In this document: piece by piece, positions 27,945 through 34,837 of the stretch
How the letters are laid out: each line of letters opens with the position of its first letter
Numbering within the stretch: position 1 is the stretch's first letter
Assembly: GCA_015067895.1 (NCBI GenBank)
Contig: SVLP01000001.1
Coordinates: 124,001-188,000, forward strand
Source: Oscillospiraceae bacterium
Lineage (GTDB): Bacteria > Bacillota_A > Clostridia > Oscillospirales > Oscillospiraceae
Length of the DNA stretch: 64,000 nucleotides
Reading direction: 5' to 3'
Translations under genes and position numbers: made by a program
Notes under the pieces: generated by a model
Seen by the model: the letters and a program-made list of their open reading frames with translations, nothing else
Told to the model about the DNA's origin: nothing
The model's database searches: none

Positions 27945-28577
27945 TTACAGCTTGGAGTAGCCGTGGGAGTTGACCAGAGCGTCCAGACGGCGGCCGTCCT
28001 TGCAGAAGGGGCAGTCGTTGTGGTCGAAGCTGCGGTAATCGGGCAGATCGGCGGGCTCGAAGACGGAGACCAGCTTCACATCCCGGTACTCCAGATGATC
28101 CACGGCCCGGAACAGACCGGCGACGCCGACCACGTTGCCGCCGTAGTACTTGGTGCCCTGGATGCCGCGCTTGGCGGTGAAGCCGGTGGAGATGGAGGCC
28201 ATCAGAACCAGAACGTTCTTCTCCCGGACGTAGGTCTGGACATTGTCACGGAAGGTCATCTGGTTGTAGGAGTTGTACTCGGGCTCAATGACAGCGATCT
28301 CGCCCGCGTTTGCAGCGGGACGGCTGCCCTGGCACAGGGCATCGGCCAGGCAGGCACCCACCAGGGTCATGCCGTCCAGGCACAGGATGGTGTCCACCCT
28401 GGTGTTGGAGAACTTGGCAGCCAGCTCCTTGGCCACGGCCTTGGCCTCGGCCAGGCGGGTCTTCTGGGTGGTGATATCGATGAAGTAATTGATATGGCTG
28501 TGATTGGTGGCAAAATGACCCTTCGCAGCCCGCAGGGGCACGCCGCCTCTGGTAGCAATGACTTTCGTTTCAAACAT
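27945..28577 (-). CDS. Phosphoribosyltransferase-family protein (orotate PRTase-like)
   Basis: This 210-residue type I PRTase-fold protein resembles stand-alone orotate phosphoribosyltransferase relatives found in Clostridia. The hood is followed by VDTILCLDGMTLVGACLADAL (about residues 62-82). The place of the PRPP loop reads VLVLMASISTGFTAKRGI (about 121-138), where classical enzymes have a DD/ED acidic pair before TTG; here the acidic pair is missing. A CPFCKDG motif near the C-terminus (about 192-198) could bind metal. The ATG at 28577 follows GGAGGTACC. It has its own promoter and a terminator-like leader hairpin, which suggests attenuation. The loss of acidic residues makes the exact reaction uncertain. 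Confidence 0.75.
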   Translation of the reverse strand: MFETKVIATRGGVPLRAAKGHFATNHSHINYFIDITTQKTRLAEAKAVAKELAAKFSNTRVDTILCLDGMTLVGACLADALCQGSRPAANAGEIAVIEPEYNSYNQMTFRDNVQTYVREKNVLVLMASISTGFTAKRGIQGTKYYGGNVVGVAGLFRAVDHLEYRDVKLVSVFEPADLPDYRSFDHNDCPFCKDGRRLDALVNSHGYSKL

Positions 28578-28602
28578 GATAGGTACCTCCATTTGTTGCA
28601 AA

Positions 28603-28668
28603 TAAAAAACGCGCTCCACTGCCGACCACCCGGGCACAGACGTTTCCGGGTGGCAGGTGGAAAACGCT
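28603..28668 (-). promoter_or_regulatory. Leader hairpin/attenuator before the phosphoribosyltransferase gene
   Basis: The transcript would begin almost at this hairpin. AGCGTTTTCCAC pairs with GTGGAGCGCG, an inner CCACCCGG pairs with CCGGGTGG, and a run of T follows (28604-28609). It lies between the promoter and ribosome site, so as it stands it would terminate most transcripts. It may be a small ligand- or protein-responsive attenuator; it matches no riboswitch I can name. Confidence 0.6.
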
Positions 28669-28675
28669 TTTTTTC

Positions 28676-28704
28676 ATTGTATAATTTTGAAAAGATTTTT
28701 GCAA
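28676..28704 (-). promoter_or_regulatory. Promoter of the phosphoribosyltransferase gene
   Basis: On the minus strand, TTGCAA (28699-28704), 17 bases, TACAAT (28676-28681). Confidence 0.65.
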
Positions 28705-28755
28705 GAAAAATCTGGATTCGAAATGACAAAATTGGAATTGAAAAATTGTGTAAAT

Positions 28756-29346
28756 TTACCCAAGTGCCCCGATGGCGGCGGTGAGGGCGGAAATGATGTC
28801 CGAAAGAGCCATGCCGGGAGCGCCATCCTTCGCCTGTTCGGGAAGATACGGCACGTGGATAAAGCCCGCCCGGGTCAGGGTATGCGCATAATGATGCAGG
28901 AGCCGGTAGAGGGTGTCATTGCAGACGAAGGTACCGGCGGTGTTGGACACCTTTCCGGGCAGGCCTGCGGCTGTGATGGCGTCGGCCATGGCGCGGACGG
29001 GGACGGTGGCGAAGATGCCGTCGGGGCCATCCGGGAGGACGGGCTGTTCCACGGGCAGAACGCCTGCGTTGTCGGGCGATTTCGCGTCCATGAGATTGAC
29101 GGCGATCCGCTCCGGGGTCACCTCGGCCCGGCCACCGGCCTGCCCGACGCAGAGGATCACATCGGGGGCATCCAGGGCGGCGGCGGCCAGGACGGTCTCG
29201 GCGGCGGTGCGGAAGATGGTGGGGATCTGCAGCTTCGTCAGGCGGTAGTCTCCGATGGTGTCGGGGAGCCGGGAGACGGCCTCCCAGGCGGGGTTGACGG
29301 TCTCGCCGCCGAAGGGGTCAAAGCCGGTGATGAGCAGGTGTTTCAT
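28756..29346 (-). CDS. pcp: Pyroglutamyl-peptidase I
   Basis: This 196-residue cysteine peptidase (family C15) removes N-terminal pyroglutamate from peptides in the cytoplasm. The opening ITGFDPFGGETVNPAWEAV is diagnostic. The catalytic triad is visible: Glu in TPERIAVN (about residue 79), Cys in SNTAGTFVCN (about residue 141) and His in GFIHVPYLPEQ (about residue 163). The length is slightly below the usual 200-215 residues but complete. The start at 29346 follows AGGAGGCC. It is divergent from galK, with 133 bases between the starts. Confidence 0.95.
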   Translation of the reverse strand: MKHLLITGFDPFGGETVNPAWEAVSRLPDTIGDYRLTKLQIPTIFRTAAETVLAAAALDAPDVILCVGQAGGRAEVTPERIAVNLMDAKSPDNAGVLPVEQPVLPDGPDGIFATVPVRAMADAITAAGLPGKVSNTAGTFVCNDTLYRLLHHYAHTLTRAGFIHVPYLPEQAKDGAPGMALSDIISALTAAIGALG

Positions 29347-29383
29347 GGCGGGCCTCCTTGCGTTTTGTCCATACTACCATAAT

Positions 29384-29412
29384 TTTGTGCAAAAAACAAG
29401 AAATTGCACAAA
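29384..29412. promoter_or_regulatory. Inverted repeat in the pcp-galK intergenic region
   Basis: TTTGTGCAA (29384-29392) and TTGCACAAA (29404-29412) form perfect 9-base arms, about two helix turns apart centre to centre. They lie 30 bases upstream of a TATAAT (29442-29447) for galK. The same half-sites occur upstream of nagA (60295 and 60336). Candidate sugar-regulator operator. Confidence 0.5.
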
Positions 29413-29479
29413 TTGGTCTTCCATTTTCGAGAGCAAGATTGTATAATAGTTCCGAACGAATATGACAGGAGGAGTCCCT

Positions 29480-30688
29480 ATGTCTGCACTTATTCTGAAT
29501 TCCACCCAGAAGTCCGTTCTGGACGCCGGTTTTGCCGCCTGCTTCGGCGGCGCGCCCGAGCGGTATTTCTCCGCGCCGGGCCGTACCGAGATCAGCGGCA
29601 ACCACACCGATCACCAGCGGGGCCGTGTCCTGGCCGGTGCGGTGAATCTGGACACCGTGGCCGCCGTCCGGGTCAACGGAACCGACACCATCCGCATCCA
29701 GTCCAAAGGCTATCCCATGTGTGAGGTCAATATCCGGGAGCTGGAGCCCGTGGAGGCCGAGATCAACTCCACCCCCGCCCTGATCCGGGGCGTGGCCGCC
29801 CGCTTTGCACAGATGGGCTGTGAGGTTCGCGGCTTCGATGCCTACTGCGAGTCCACGGTGCTGCCCGGCTCCGGTCTGAGCAGCTCCGCCGCCTACGAGG
29901 TGCTCATCGGCACCATCATCAACCATCTGTTCTTCGAGGGCAAGGTATCCCAGCCGGAGATCGCCCAGATCGGCCAGTACGCCGAGAATGTCTTCTTCGG
30001 CAAGCCCTGCGGCCTGATGGATCAGACGGCCTCTGCCGTGGGCGGTCTGGTGACCATCGACTTCGCCGACAAGGAAAAGCCCGATATCCGGCCCGTGAAG
30101 TTCGACTTCGCTTCCTGCGGCCATGCCCTGTGCATCATCGACAGCCGGGCCGACCATGCCGACCTGACCGACGAGTACGCCGCCGTCCCCGGTGAGCTGA
30201 AGGCCGTCTGCGCCCACTTCGGCAAGGAGGTCACCACCGAGATCGACGAGGCCGAGTTCTATGCTGCCATCCCCGCCCTGCGGGTCAAGTGCGGTGACCG
30301 GGCGGTCATGCGCGCCATCCACGAGTACAACGAGAACCGCCGGGTGCCCCAGCAGGTTGCGGCGCTGGAGGCCGGTGATTTTGACACCTTCCTGGCTCTG
30401 ACCAAGGAAAGTGGCTTCTCCAGCTGGATGTATCTGCAGAACGTGATCCCTGCCGGTTATGTAAACCAGCAGGCCATGGCCGTGGCTCTGGGTCTGTGCG
30501 AGCATTACCTGATGGGCCGGGGTGCCTACCGCGTCCACGGCGGCGGCTTCGCCGGTACGGTGCAGGCCTTCGTGCCCAACGACATTCTGGATTCCTTCGT
30601 GGCGGGCATCGATGCCGCGCTGGGCGAGGGAGCATGCCATGTTTTGTCCATCCGTCCCCAGGGCGGAGTTGAGATGGAGGTAGAATGA
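29480..30688 (+). CDS. galK: Galactokinase
   Basis: This 402-residue GHMP kinase phosphorylates galactose at C1 with ATP, the first step of the Leloir pathway. The galactokinase signature is near the N-terminus (GRTEISGNHTDHQRGRVLAG, about residues 33-52). The ATP-binding motif is LPGSGLSSSAAYEVLIG (about 131-147), and motif 3 is HGGGFAGTVQAFV near the C-terminus. The start at 29480 follows AGGAGGAG; an in-frame ATG at 29462 would include that site. The stop overlaps the start region of galT. Expected regulation by galactose through the upstream inverted repeat is inferred. Confidence 0.96.
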   Translation: MSALILNSTQKSVLDAGFAACFGGAPERYFSAPGRTEISGNHTDHQRGRVLAGAVNLDTVAAVRVNGTDTIRIQSKGYPMCEVNIRELEPVEAEINSTPALIRGVAARFAQMGCEVRGFDAYCESTVLPGSGLSSSAAYEVLIGTIINHLFFEGKVSQPEIAQIGQYAENVFFGKPCGLMDQTASAVGGLVTIDFADKEKPDIRPVKFDFASCGHALCIIDSRADHADLTDEYAAVPGELKAVCAHFGKEVTTEIDEAEFYAAIPALRVKCGDRAVMRAIHEYNENRRVPQQVAALEAGDFDTFLALTKESGFSSWMYLQNVIPAGYVNQQAMAVALGLCEHYLMGRGAYRVHGGGFAGTVQAFVPNDILDSFVAGIDAALGEGACHVLSIRPQGGVEMEVE

Positions 30689-32175
30689 TGAAAATCGAAA
30701 CTTATATTGATTCCTTGATCGCTTATGCGATGAACTGTGGTCTGACGGAGCCGGAGGATCATATTGTTGCGACGAACCGGATCCTGGATCTGCTGCGGCT
30801 GGATGACTACACCCCCAGCGATGAGCTGCTGATCGAGGATCTGGAGGAGATCCTGGCGGGCATCCTGGCCTATGCTGTGGAGAAGGGTCTGTGCGATGAC
30901 GGCATCACCGCCAAGGACATCTTCGACACCCGGATCATGGGCGCCCTGACGCCCATGCCCCGGGAGGTCATCGCCACCTTCCGTGCCCTGTATGAGCAGA
31001 GCCCCGAGATGGCCACCGACTGGTATTATCAGTTCTCCTGTGATACCGACTACATCCGCCGTTACCGTATCGCCAAGGATATGCGCTGGAAGTACGACTC
31101 CGAGTACGGCGAGCTGGACATCACCATCAACCTGAGCAAGCCTGAGAAGGATCCCAAGGCCATCGCCGCTGCCAAGAACGCCCCCCAGACCGCCTATCCC
31201 AAGTGCCAGCTGTGCATCGAAAATGAGGGCTACGCAGGCCGCATGAACCATCCCGCCCGCTCCAACCACCGCATCGTGCCCATCGAGGTCTGCGGCGAAA
31301 GCTGGCGGCTCCAGTACAGCCCCTACGTCTATTATAATGAGCACTGCATCGTCTTCAACTCCCAGCACATCCCCATGAAGATCGACAAGTCCGCCTTCGA
31401 GAAGCTGCTGAGCTTCGTGGGTGCCTTCCCCCATTACTTCGTTGGCTCCAACGCCGATCTGCCCATCGTGGGCGGCTCCATCCTGAGCCATGAGCATTTC
31501 CAGGGCGGCCACTATGAGTTCGCCATGGAGCGGGCCGAGGTCGTGGAGGAGCTGACCTTCCAGGGCTTCGAGGATGTCTCCGCCGGTATCGTGAACTGGC
31601 CCATGAGCGTCATCCGTCTGCGGGGCTCCGAGCCCGCCCGGATCGCAGATCTGGCGGACAAGATCCTTGGCATCTGGCGGGGCTACTCCGACGAGTCCGT
31701 CGGCGTCATCGCCTTCGACGGCGAGCCCCACAACACCATCACCCCCATCGCCCGCCGCCGCGGCGAGGACTACGAGCTGGATCTGGTGCTGCGCTGCAAC
31801 ATCACCACCGCTGAGCATCCCCTGGGCGTGTTCCACCCCCATGCGGACAAGCACCACATCAAGAAGGAGAACATCGGTCTGATCGAGGTCATGGGTCTGG
31901 CCGTCCTGCCCAGCCGCCTGAAGGGCGAGCTGACGCTGCTGGCTGAGACCGTCGCAAAGGGCGAGGAGCTGACCGGCGAGCTGGAGAAGCATGCCGCGTG
32001 GATCGAGGAGCTGAAGAAGTCCTACACCTTCACCGCCGAGAATGCCCTGGACATCATCCTGCAGGAGACCGGCAGAGTCTTCGCCGCCGTTCTGGAGGAT
32101 GCGGGCGTGTACAAGAACACCGCTGAGGGCCGGGAAGCCTTCCGGGCCTTCGCCGCCAAGGTCAATGAATTTTGA
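30688..32175 (+). CDS. galT: UDP-glucose--hexose-1-phosphate uridylyltransferase (Firmicutes type)
   Basis: This 495-residue GalT class II enzyme exchanges UMP between UDP-glucose and galactose-1-phosphate. The N-terminal domain holds the KCQLCIENEGYAGR metal-like motif (about residues 173-186) and the HCIVFNSQHIPMKI strand. The domain containing SILSHEHFQGGHYEFAM (about 264-280) has the active-site HxH-type residues. The length of about 495 matches the Gram-positive family rather than the 350-residue E. coli type. ATG 30685 and 30688 are both possible; 30688 gives 7-base spacing from GGAGG and overlaps the galK stop by one base. Translation is coupled to galK. Confidence 0.95.
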   Translation: MKIETYIDSLIAYAMNCGLTEPEDHIVATNRILDLLRLDDYTPSDELLIEDLEEILAGILAYAVEKGLCDDGITAKDIFDTRIMGALTPMPREVIATFRALYEQSPEMATDWYYQFSCDTDYIRRYRIAKDMRWKYDSEYGELDITINLSKPEKDPKAIAAAKNAPQTAYPKCQLCIENEGYAGRMNHPARSNHRIVPIEVCGESWRLQYSPYVYYNEHCIVFNSQHIPMKIDKSAFEKLLSFVGAFPHYFVGSNADLPIVGGSILSHEHFQGGHYEFAMERAEVVEELTFQGFEDVSAGIVNWPMSVIRLRGSEPARIADLADKILGIWRGYSDESVGVIAFDGEPHNTITPIARRRGEDYELDLVLRCNITTAEHPLGVFHPHADKHHIKKENIGLIEVMGLAVLPSRLKGELTLLAETVAKGEELTGELEKHAAWIEELKKSYTFTAENALDIILQETGRVFAAVLEDAGVYKNTAEGREAFRAFAAKVNEF

Positions 32176-32214
32176 GTGACCATTCTGTGAAGAGACTGTA
32201 AAAACAGGAATAAG

Positions 32215-32258
32215 GAACCATCCGTTCAAGAAATTGTAACGGATGGTTCTTTTTTTTG
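32215..32258 (+). terminator. Terminator of galK-galT
   Basis: GAACCATCCGTT and AACGGATGGTTC with an 11-base loop, then eight T. It isolates galT from the peptide cassette downstream. Confidence 0.92.
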
Positions 32259-32410
32259 TCAAATCCGGCGGGTAAGATACCCCCATCGATCCGCTGAGGT
32301 CGATTGACAGGCTGATAGAAAACACGCCACCCCTTCGGCATTCCTGCCGATCCATATATGCCCCGGCGGTGGGCCTGACCGCCAATTGAAACGAAAGGAG
32401 TTTTGCCAAT

Positions 32411-32494
32411 ATGAAGAAGATCCTGAAGCTGCTGGTGCAGGGTATGAGCAATTGCTACACCTCTGCTCTGGACAACTATTACATGATCCATTGA
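32411..32494 (+). CDS. Small peptide, copy 1 (27 residues)
   Basis: This short gene follows a strong AAAGGAG site by 11 bases. The peptide starts with a cationic amphipathic stretch MKKILKLLVQGMS, then NCYTS, then ALDNYY, and ends MIH. Copy 2 shares the first 13 residues exactly and the ALDNYY block, while the five residues between and the last three differ. That pattern of fixed N-terminal half and variable C-terminal half resembles a leader-plus-core peptide or a signalling peptide. I recognise no known family. No modification enzyme, transporter or peptide receptor lies beside it; an ECF sigma factor gene begins 445 bases downstream. Confidence 0.7.
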   Translation: MKKILKLLVQGMSNCYTSALDNYYMIH

Positions 32495-32573
32495 TCGTGC
32501 AGTCCAAACAGCAAACCGTATATGCCCCGGCGGTGGGCTTGACCGCCAATCGAAACGAAAGGAGTTTTGCCCC

Positions 32574-32657
32574 ATGAAGAAGATCCTGAAGCTGCTGGTG
32601 CAGGGTATGAGCTATGGCTACTATCCCGCTCTGGACAACTACTACGCCATTGGCTGA
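32574..32657 (+). CDS. Small peptide, copy 2 (27 residues)
   Basis: This is the second member of the tandem pair, preceded by the same hairpin and AAAGGAG site (10-base spacing). It reads MKKILKLLVQGMS, then YGYYP, then ALDNYY, and ends AIG. It is rich in Tyr (five of 27), with no Cys, whereas copy 1 has one Cys. The exact conservation of frame, length, start context and stop position between the copies argues that both are translated. There is no signal peptide of normal length, so export, if any, would need another route. Function unknown. Confidence 0.72.
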   Translation: MKKILKLLVQGMSYGYYPALDNYYAIG

Positions 32658-32680
32658 TAAATATCAAATTGTAGAAACCC

Positions 32681-32842
32681 CTTGCCTCCCCCATTTATGG
32701 GGGAGGTGGCCGAGCGAAGCGAGGTCGGAGGGGGTCTGCCCGCTTTTCGCAGAAAAGCGGGCATTTTCGCATATTTGCAAAGCAAATATGCGGACTCCCC
32801 CCTGGCCTGCGGCCATCCCCCCTCATAAATGCGGGGGGCAAG
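32681..32842. repeat. Intergenic palindromic repeat, family A (full copy)
   Basis: This 162-base element begins CTTGCCTCCCCCATTTA and ends GGGGGGCAAG. The interior has GGTGGCCGAGCGAAGCGAGG, a hairpin of CCCGCTTTTC/GAAAAGCGGG, and a second hairpin on GCATATTTGC/GCAAATATGC. It matches the copy at 49129 closely, including the flanking AAAGGAAGCT. Confidence 0.88.
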
Positions 32843-32907
32843 AAAGGAAGCTTTTTCAAAGGTCGTGCCGGTTTTTTTGTGACCTGTGCGATCCTTTCTG
32901 CGTCTGG

Positions 32908-32913
32908 TATAAT
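32908..32913 (+). promoter_or_regulatory. Extended -10 promoter of the sigma factor gene
   Basis: TATAAT preceded by TGG, an extended -10 (TGnTATAAT), 26 bases before the ATG at 32939. No good -35 is seen. Confidence 0.5.
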
Positions 32914-32938
32914 GAAAACAGAAGAAAGGAGGCGGCTG

Positions 32939-33472
32939 ATGGAGGACGGGAAGATCATCGAGCTTTATTTTGACCGGTCGGAGTCGGCCATTGCGGAGAC
33001 GGAGCGGAAATACGGACGCTACTGCCGCGCCATTGCCGGGCGCATTTTGTCCAATGATGCCGATGCGGAGGAATGCGTCAGCGACACCTGGCTCCGGGCC
33101 TGGAACGCCATGCCGCCCAACCGGCCGGAGCGGCTGGGGGCGTATCTGGGGCGCATCACCCGGAATCTGGCTCTGGATCGGCTGCGCGCGGACAAGGGTG
33201 CGGTGCAGGAGGAGCTGGGCGAGTGCCTGTCGGCGGGAGACCCCACGGCGGCGATGGTGGATCGGGTGGTGCTGACGGAGGCACTGAACCGGTTCCTGGC
33301 GGGACTGCCGGCGAAGCGGCGGAAGCTTTTCCTGCGGCGGTACTGGTATTTTTCCACCGTGGAGGAGCTGGCCCGGGACTTTGGTATGAGTCAGAGCAAC
33401 GTGAAGATGACCCTGCTGCGGCTGCGGCGGGAATTGAAGGAGCAACTGAACCAGGAGGGGATCGAACCATGA
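32939..33472 (+). CDS. ECF-type RNA polymerase sigma factor
   Basis: This 177-residue sigma-70-family factor has region 2 at about residues 20-85 (NDADAEECVSDTWLRAWNAMP, then ERLGAYLGRITRNLALDRLR). Region 4 is at about residues 120-170 (LAGLPAKRRKLFLRRYWYFSTVEELARDFGMSQSNVKMTLLRLRREL), with a clear helix-turn-helix. There is no region 1 or 3, as expected for ECF factors. The start at 32939 follows AAAGGAGG; the longer frame upstream has no ribosome site. The stop overlaps the start of the next gene (ATGA), a probable membrane anti-sigma factor. The stimulus is unknown. Confidence 0.92.
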   Translation: MEDGKIIELYFDRSESAIAETERKYGRYCRAIAGRILSNDADAEECVSDTWLRAWNAMPPNRPERLGAYLGRITRNLALDRLRADKGAVQEELGECLSAGDPTAAMVDRVVLTEALNRFLAGLPAKRRKLFLRRYWYFSTVEELARDFGMSQSNVKMTLLRLRRELKEQLNQEGIEP

Positions 33473-34389
33473 ACGAAAAAGACATTCTCTACGCATTGAC
33501 GGATATCCGGGCGGACTTCATCCGGGAGGCCGCCCCCGTCCGGCGCAGGCCTGCCCGGCGGGTGCTGATGACGGCGGTGGCGGCATCGCTGGCTCTGCTG
33601 CTGATGGGCGCGGGCATCATCTATGGCGACAGCATCCAAAGCTGGATGGACGGGCGGTGGAGCCGGGAAAACGGCAAGACCATGAGCCAGGGGCAGGCCG
33701 CGCTGGTGGATGCCATGAGCCAGGAGATCGGGCTGTCGGAGACCATCGGAACGATCACCGTGGATGTGGATTCTGCGATTTTTGAGGATCGGGGATTCCG
33801 GATCCTGGTGCGGGTCAGGGGACGGCAGTTTGGCCATGGCGATGGTGTCTGCTTTGACCGCTGGAGCATGGAGCTGGAGCCGGATCCCACCACCGGCATG
33901 GGTCACGGACGGGGATGGGAGCATGCGGGCTTTGACGGCGACGGCTCCTGGCTGCTGTTTTTCCGGTGCGATTGGGATCAGGGGAGACGGCCGGAGGAGC
34001 CCTTTACGGTGCGGCTGGGCATGTCCGATCTGATCCTGACCGGCGCGGGCGGCGAGACGGTGGAGACCGTCCAGGCGGGCAGCTGGGAGTTTGAATTCCC
34101 GCTGGAGGTCACCGGTGTGCCGGAGCCCATCGCCCTGCCCGACTGCACCGTGAAAACAGAGACGGGCGCGGAGCTGGAGCTGAGAAACCTGATGCTCTAC
34201 AGTACGGGCCTTACCTACGAAAAGACGGGAGACGGGGACGTTGCGGTGACTGTCCTTCTGGAGGACGGCAGCTCCATCGATGCCACCCTGGGCATCGGGG
34301 ACAGCCAATGGTGGGATGTGCCCGTGGATCCGGCACAGGTGCGTGCCCTGCGGATCGGGGAGACGACCATCGAGGTGCCCGAAGGATAA
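33469..34389 (+). CDS. Probable anti-sigma factor, membrane-anchored (DUF4179-like)
   Basis: This 306-residue protein has a short cytoplasmic N-terminus (ILYALTDIRADFIREAAP), a basic stretch, and one membrane helix at about residues 30-48 (VLMTAVAASLALLLMGAG). A large extracellular beta-rich domain follows. The arrangement and 4-base overlap with the ECF sigma gene are those of Clostridial sigma/anti-sigma pairs whose extracellular domains carry DUF4179. The extracellular part includes DVDSAIFEDRGFRILVRVRG and ends with the IGETTIEV strand. It would hold the sigma factor at the membrane until a signal is sensed. The role is inferred mainly from context. Confidence 0.78.
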   Translation: MNEKDILYALTDIRADFIREAAPVRRRPARRVLMTAVAASLALLLMGAGIIYGDSIQSWMDGRWSRENGKTMSQGQAALVDAMSQEIGLSETIGTITVDVDSAIFEDRGFRILVRVRGRQFGHGDGVCFDRWSMELEPDPTTGMGHGRGWEHAGFDGDGSWLLFFRCDWDQGRRPEEPFTVRLGMSDLILTGAGGETVETVQAGSWEFEFPLEVTGVPEPIALPDCTVKTETGAELELRNLMLYSTGLTYEKTGDGDVAVTVLLEDGSSIDATLGIGDSQWWDVPVDPAQVRALRIGETTIEVPEG

Positions 34390-34393
34390 AACG

Positions 34394-34428
34394 AAGCCCG
34401 GCACGACGAAAGTCGTGCCGGGCTTTGC
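34394..34428 (+). terminator. Terminator after the sigma/anti-sigma pair
   Basis: AAGCCCGGCACGAC, loop GAAA, GTCGTGCCGGGCTT. Confidence 0.9.
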
Positions 34429-34496
34429 ATATTCTTCCCGGATATTTGCAAAAACCCTTTGACAGAACCGAAAAAGTGTGCTATCCTAAAAAAGCA

Positions 34497-34732
34497 TAAG
34501 GCAGTGATGAAGACACGCCCCGGCGGATGATGCCCAGAGAGGAGCCTACATGGTGCAATGGCTCTGCATTCGGAGACCGGCGGATACCACTTCTGAGCCG
34601 CTGACCGGAAATGGTCAGACGGGTGCGCCCGTTACAGCGTCAATGAGTGGCTCTGCAGGCAGAGCAACCAGGGTGGAACCGTGGAATACTGATGTATCCC
34701 ACCCCTGTTTCGTCAGGGGATGGGAATTTTTT
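34497..34732 (+). promoter_or_regulatory. T-box riboswitch sensing tRNA-Thr
   Basis: This leader of about 235 bases controls thrS by tRNA-dependent antitermination. The stem I motif CAGAGAGGAGCC...GGCTCTGC is present. The specifier codon ACC (Thr) is at 34586-34588, followed by ACTTCTGAG. The T-box bulge AACCAGGGTGGAACCGTGG (34666-34684) offers TGGA for pairing with a UCCA tRNA end. The competing terminator is ATCCCACCCCTG, loop TTTCGT, CAGGGGATGGGA and a T run ending at 34732. Threonine starvation should raise thrS expression. Confidence 0.95.
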
Positions 34733-34742
34733 ATACCCTCCC

Positions 34743-34822
34743 CAATGTAAGAGTGCTGAATGCATAGTGCTGAGTGCTGAATTGTGGCAATCACTCAGCA
34801 CTCAGAACTCAGCACTAAAAAC
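34743..34822. repeat. Inverted repeat built of TGAGTGC micro-repeats
   Basis: The left arm has AGTGCTGA units (AGTGCTGAGTGCTGA) and the right arm ACTCAGCACTCAG and CTCAGCACT, with a 12-base loop. It lies between the T-box terminator and the thrS ribosome site, so it would be transcribed in the 5' leader. A lone half-element (TCAGCACTCAGCACTT) lies at 10680, at the end of aspS. Confidence 0.8.
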
Positions 34823-34837
34823 AAGGAGGAACACAAC

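Larger units (their letters stand above)
32355..32657 (+). repeat. Tandem duplication of a hairpin + ribosome site + peptide-gene cassette
   Basis: Two direct repeats about 164 bases apart begin TATATGCCCCGGCGG (32355 and 32519). Each has a hairpin GGCGGT-(7-base loop)-ACCGCC (32365-32383 and 32529-32547), differing by one loop base. Each then has ACGAAAGGAG and a 27-codon gene. The first 39 coding bases are identical between copies; the 3' halves differ. Confidence 0.9.

Noticed and set aside
32304..32309. TTGACA upstream of the peptide cassette as a promoter
   Set aside because: No -10 at 16-18 bases; kept only as a possibility, so the cassette promoter remains unassigned.
32162..32575. 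Minus-strand frames of 70-137 codons across the peptide cassette
   Set aside because: They read through the galT terminator and duplicated leader in several frames with no ribosome site; the plus-strand 27-codon genes explain the conservation better.
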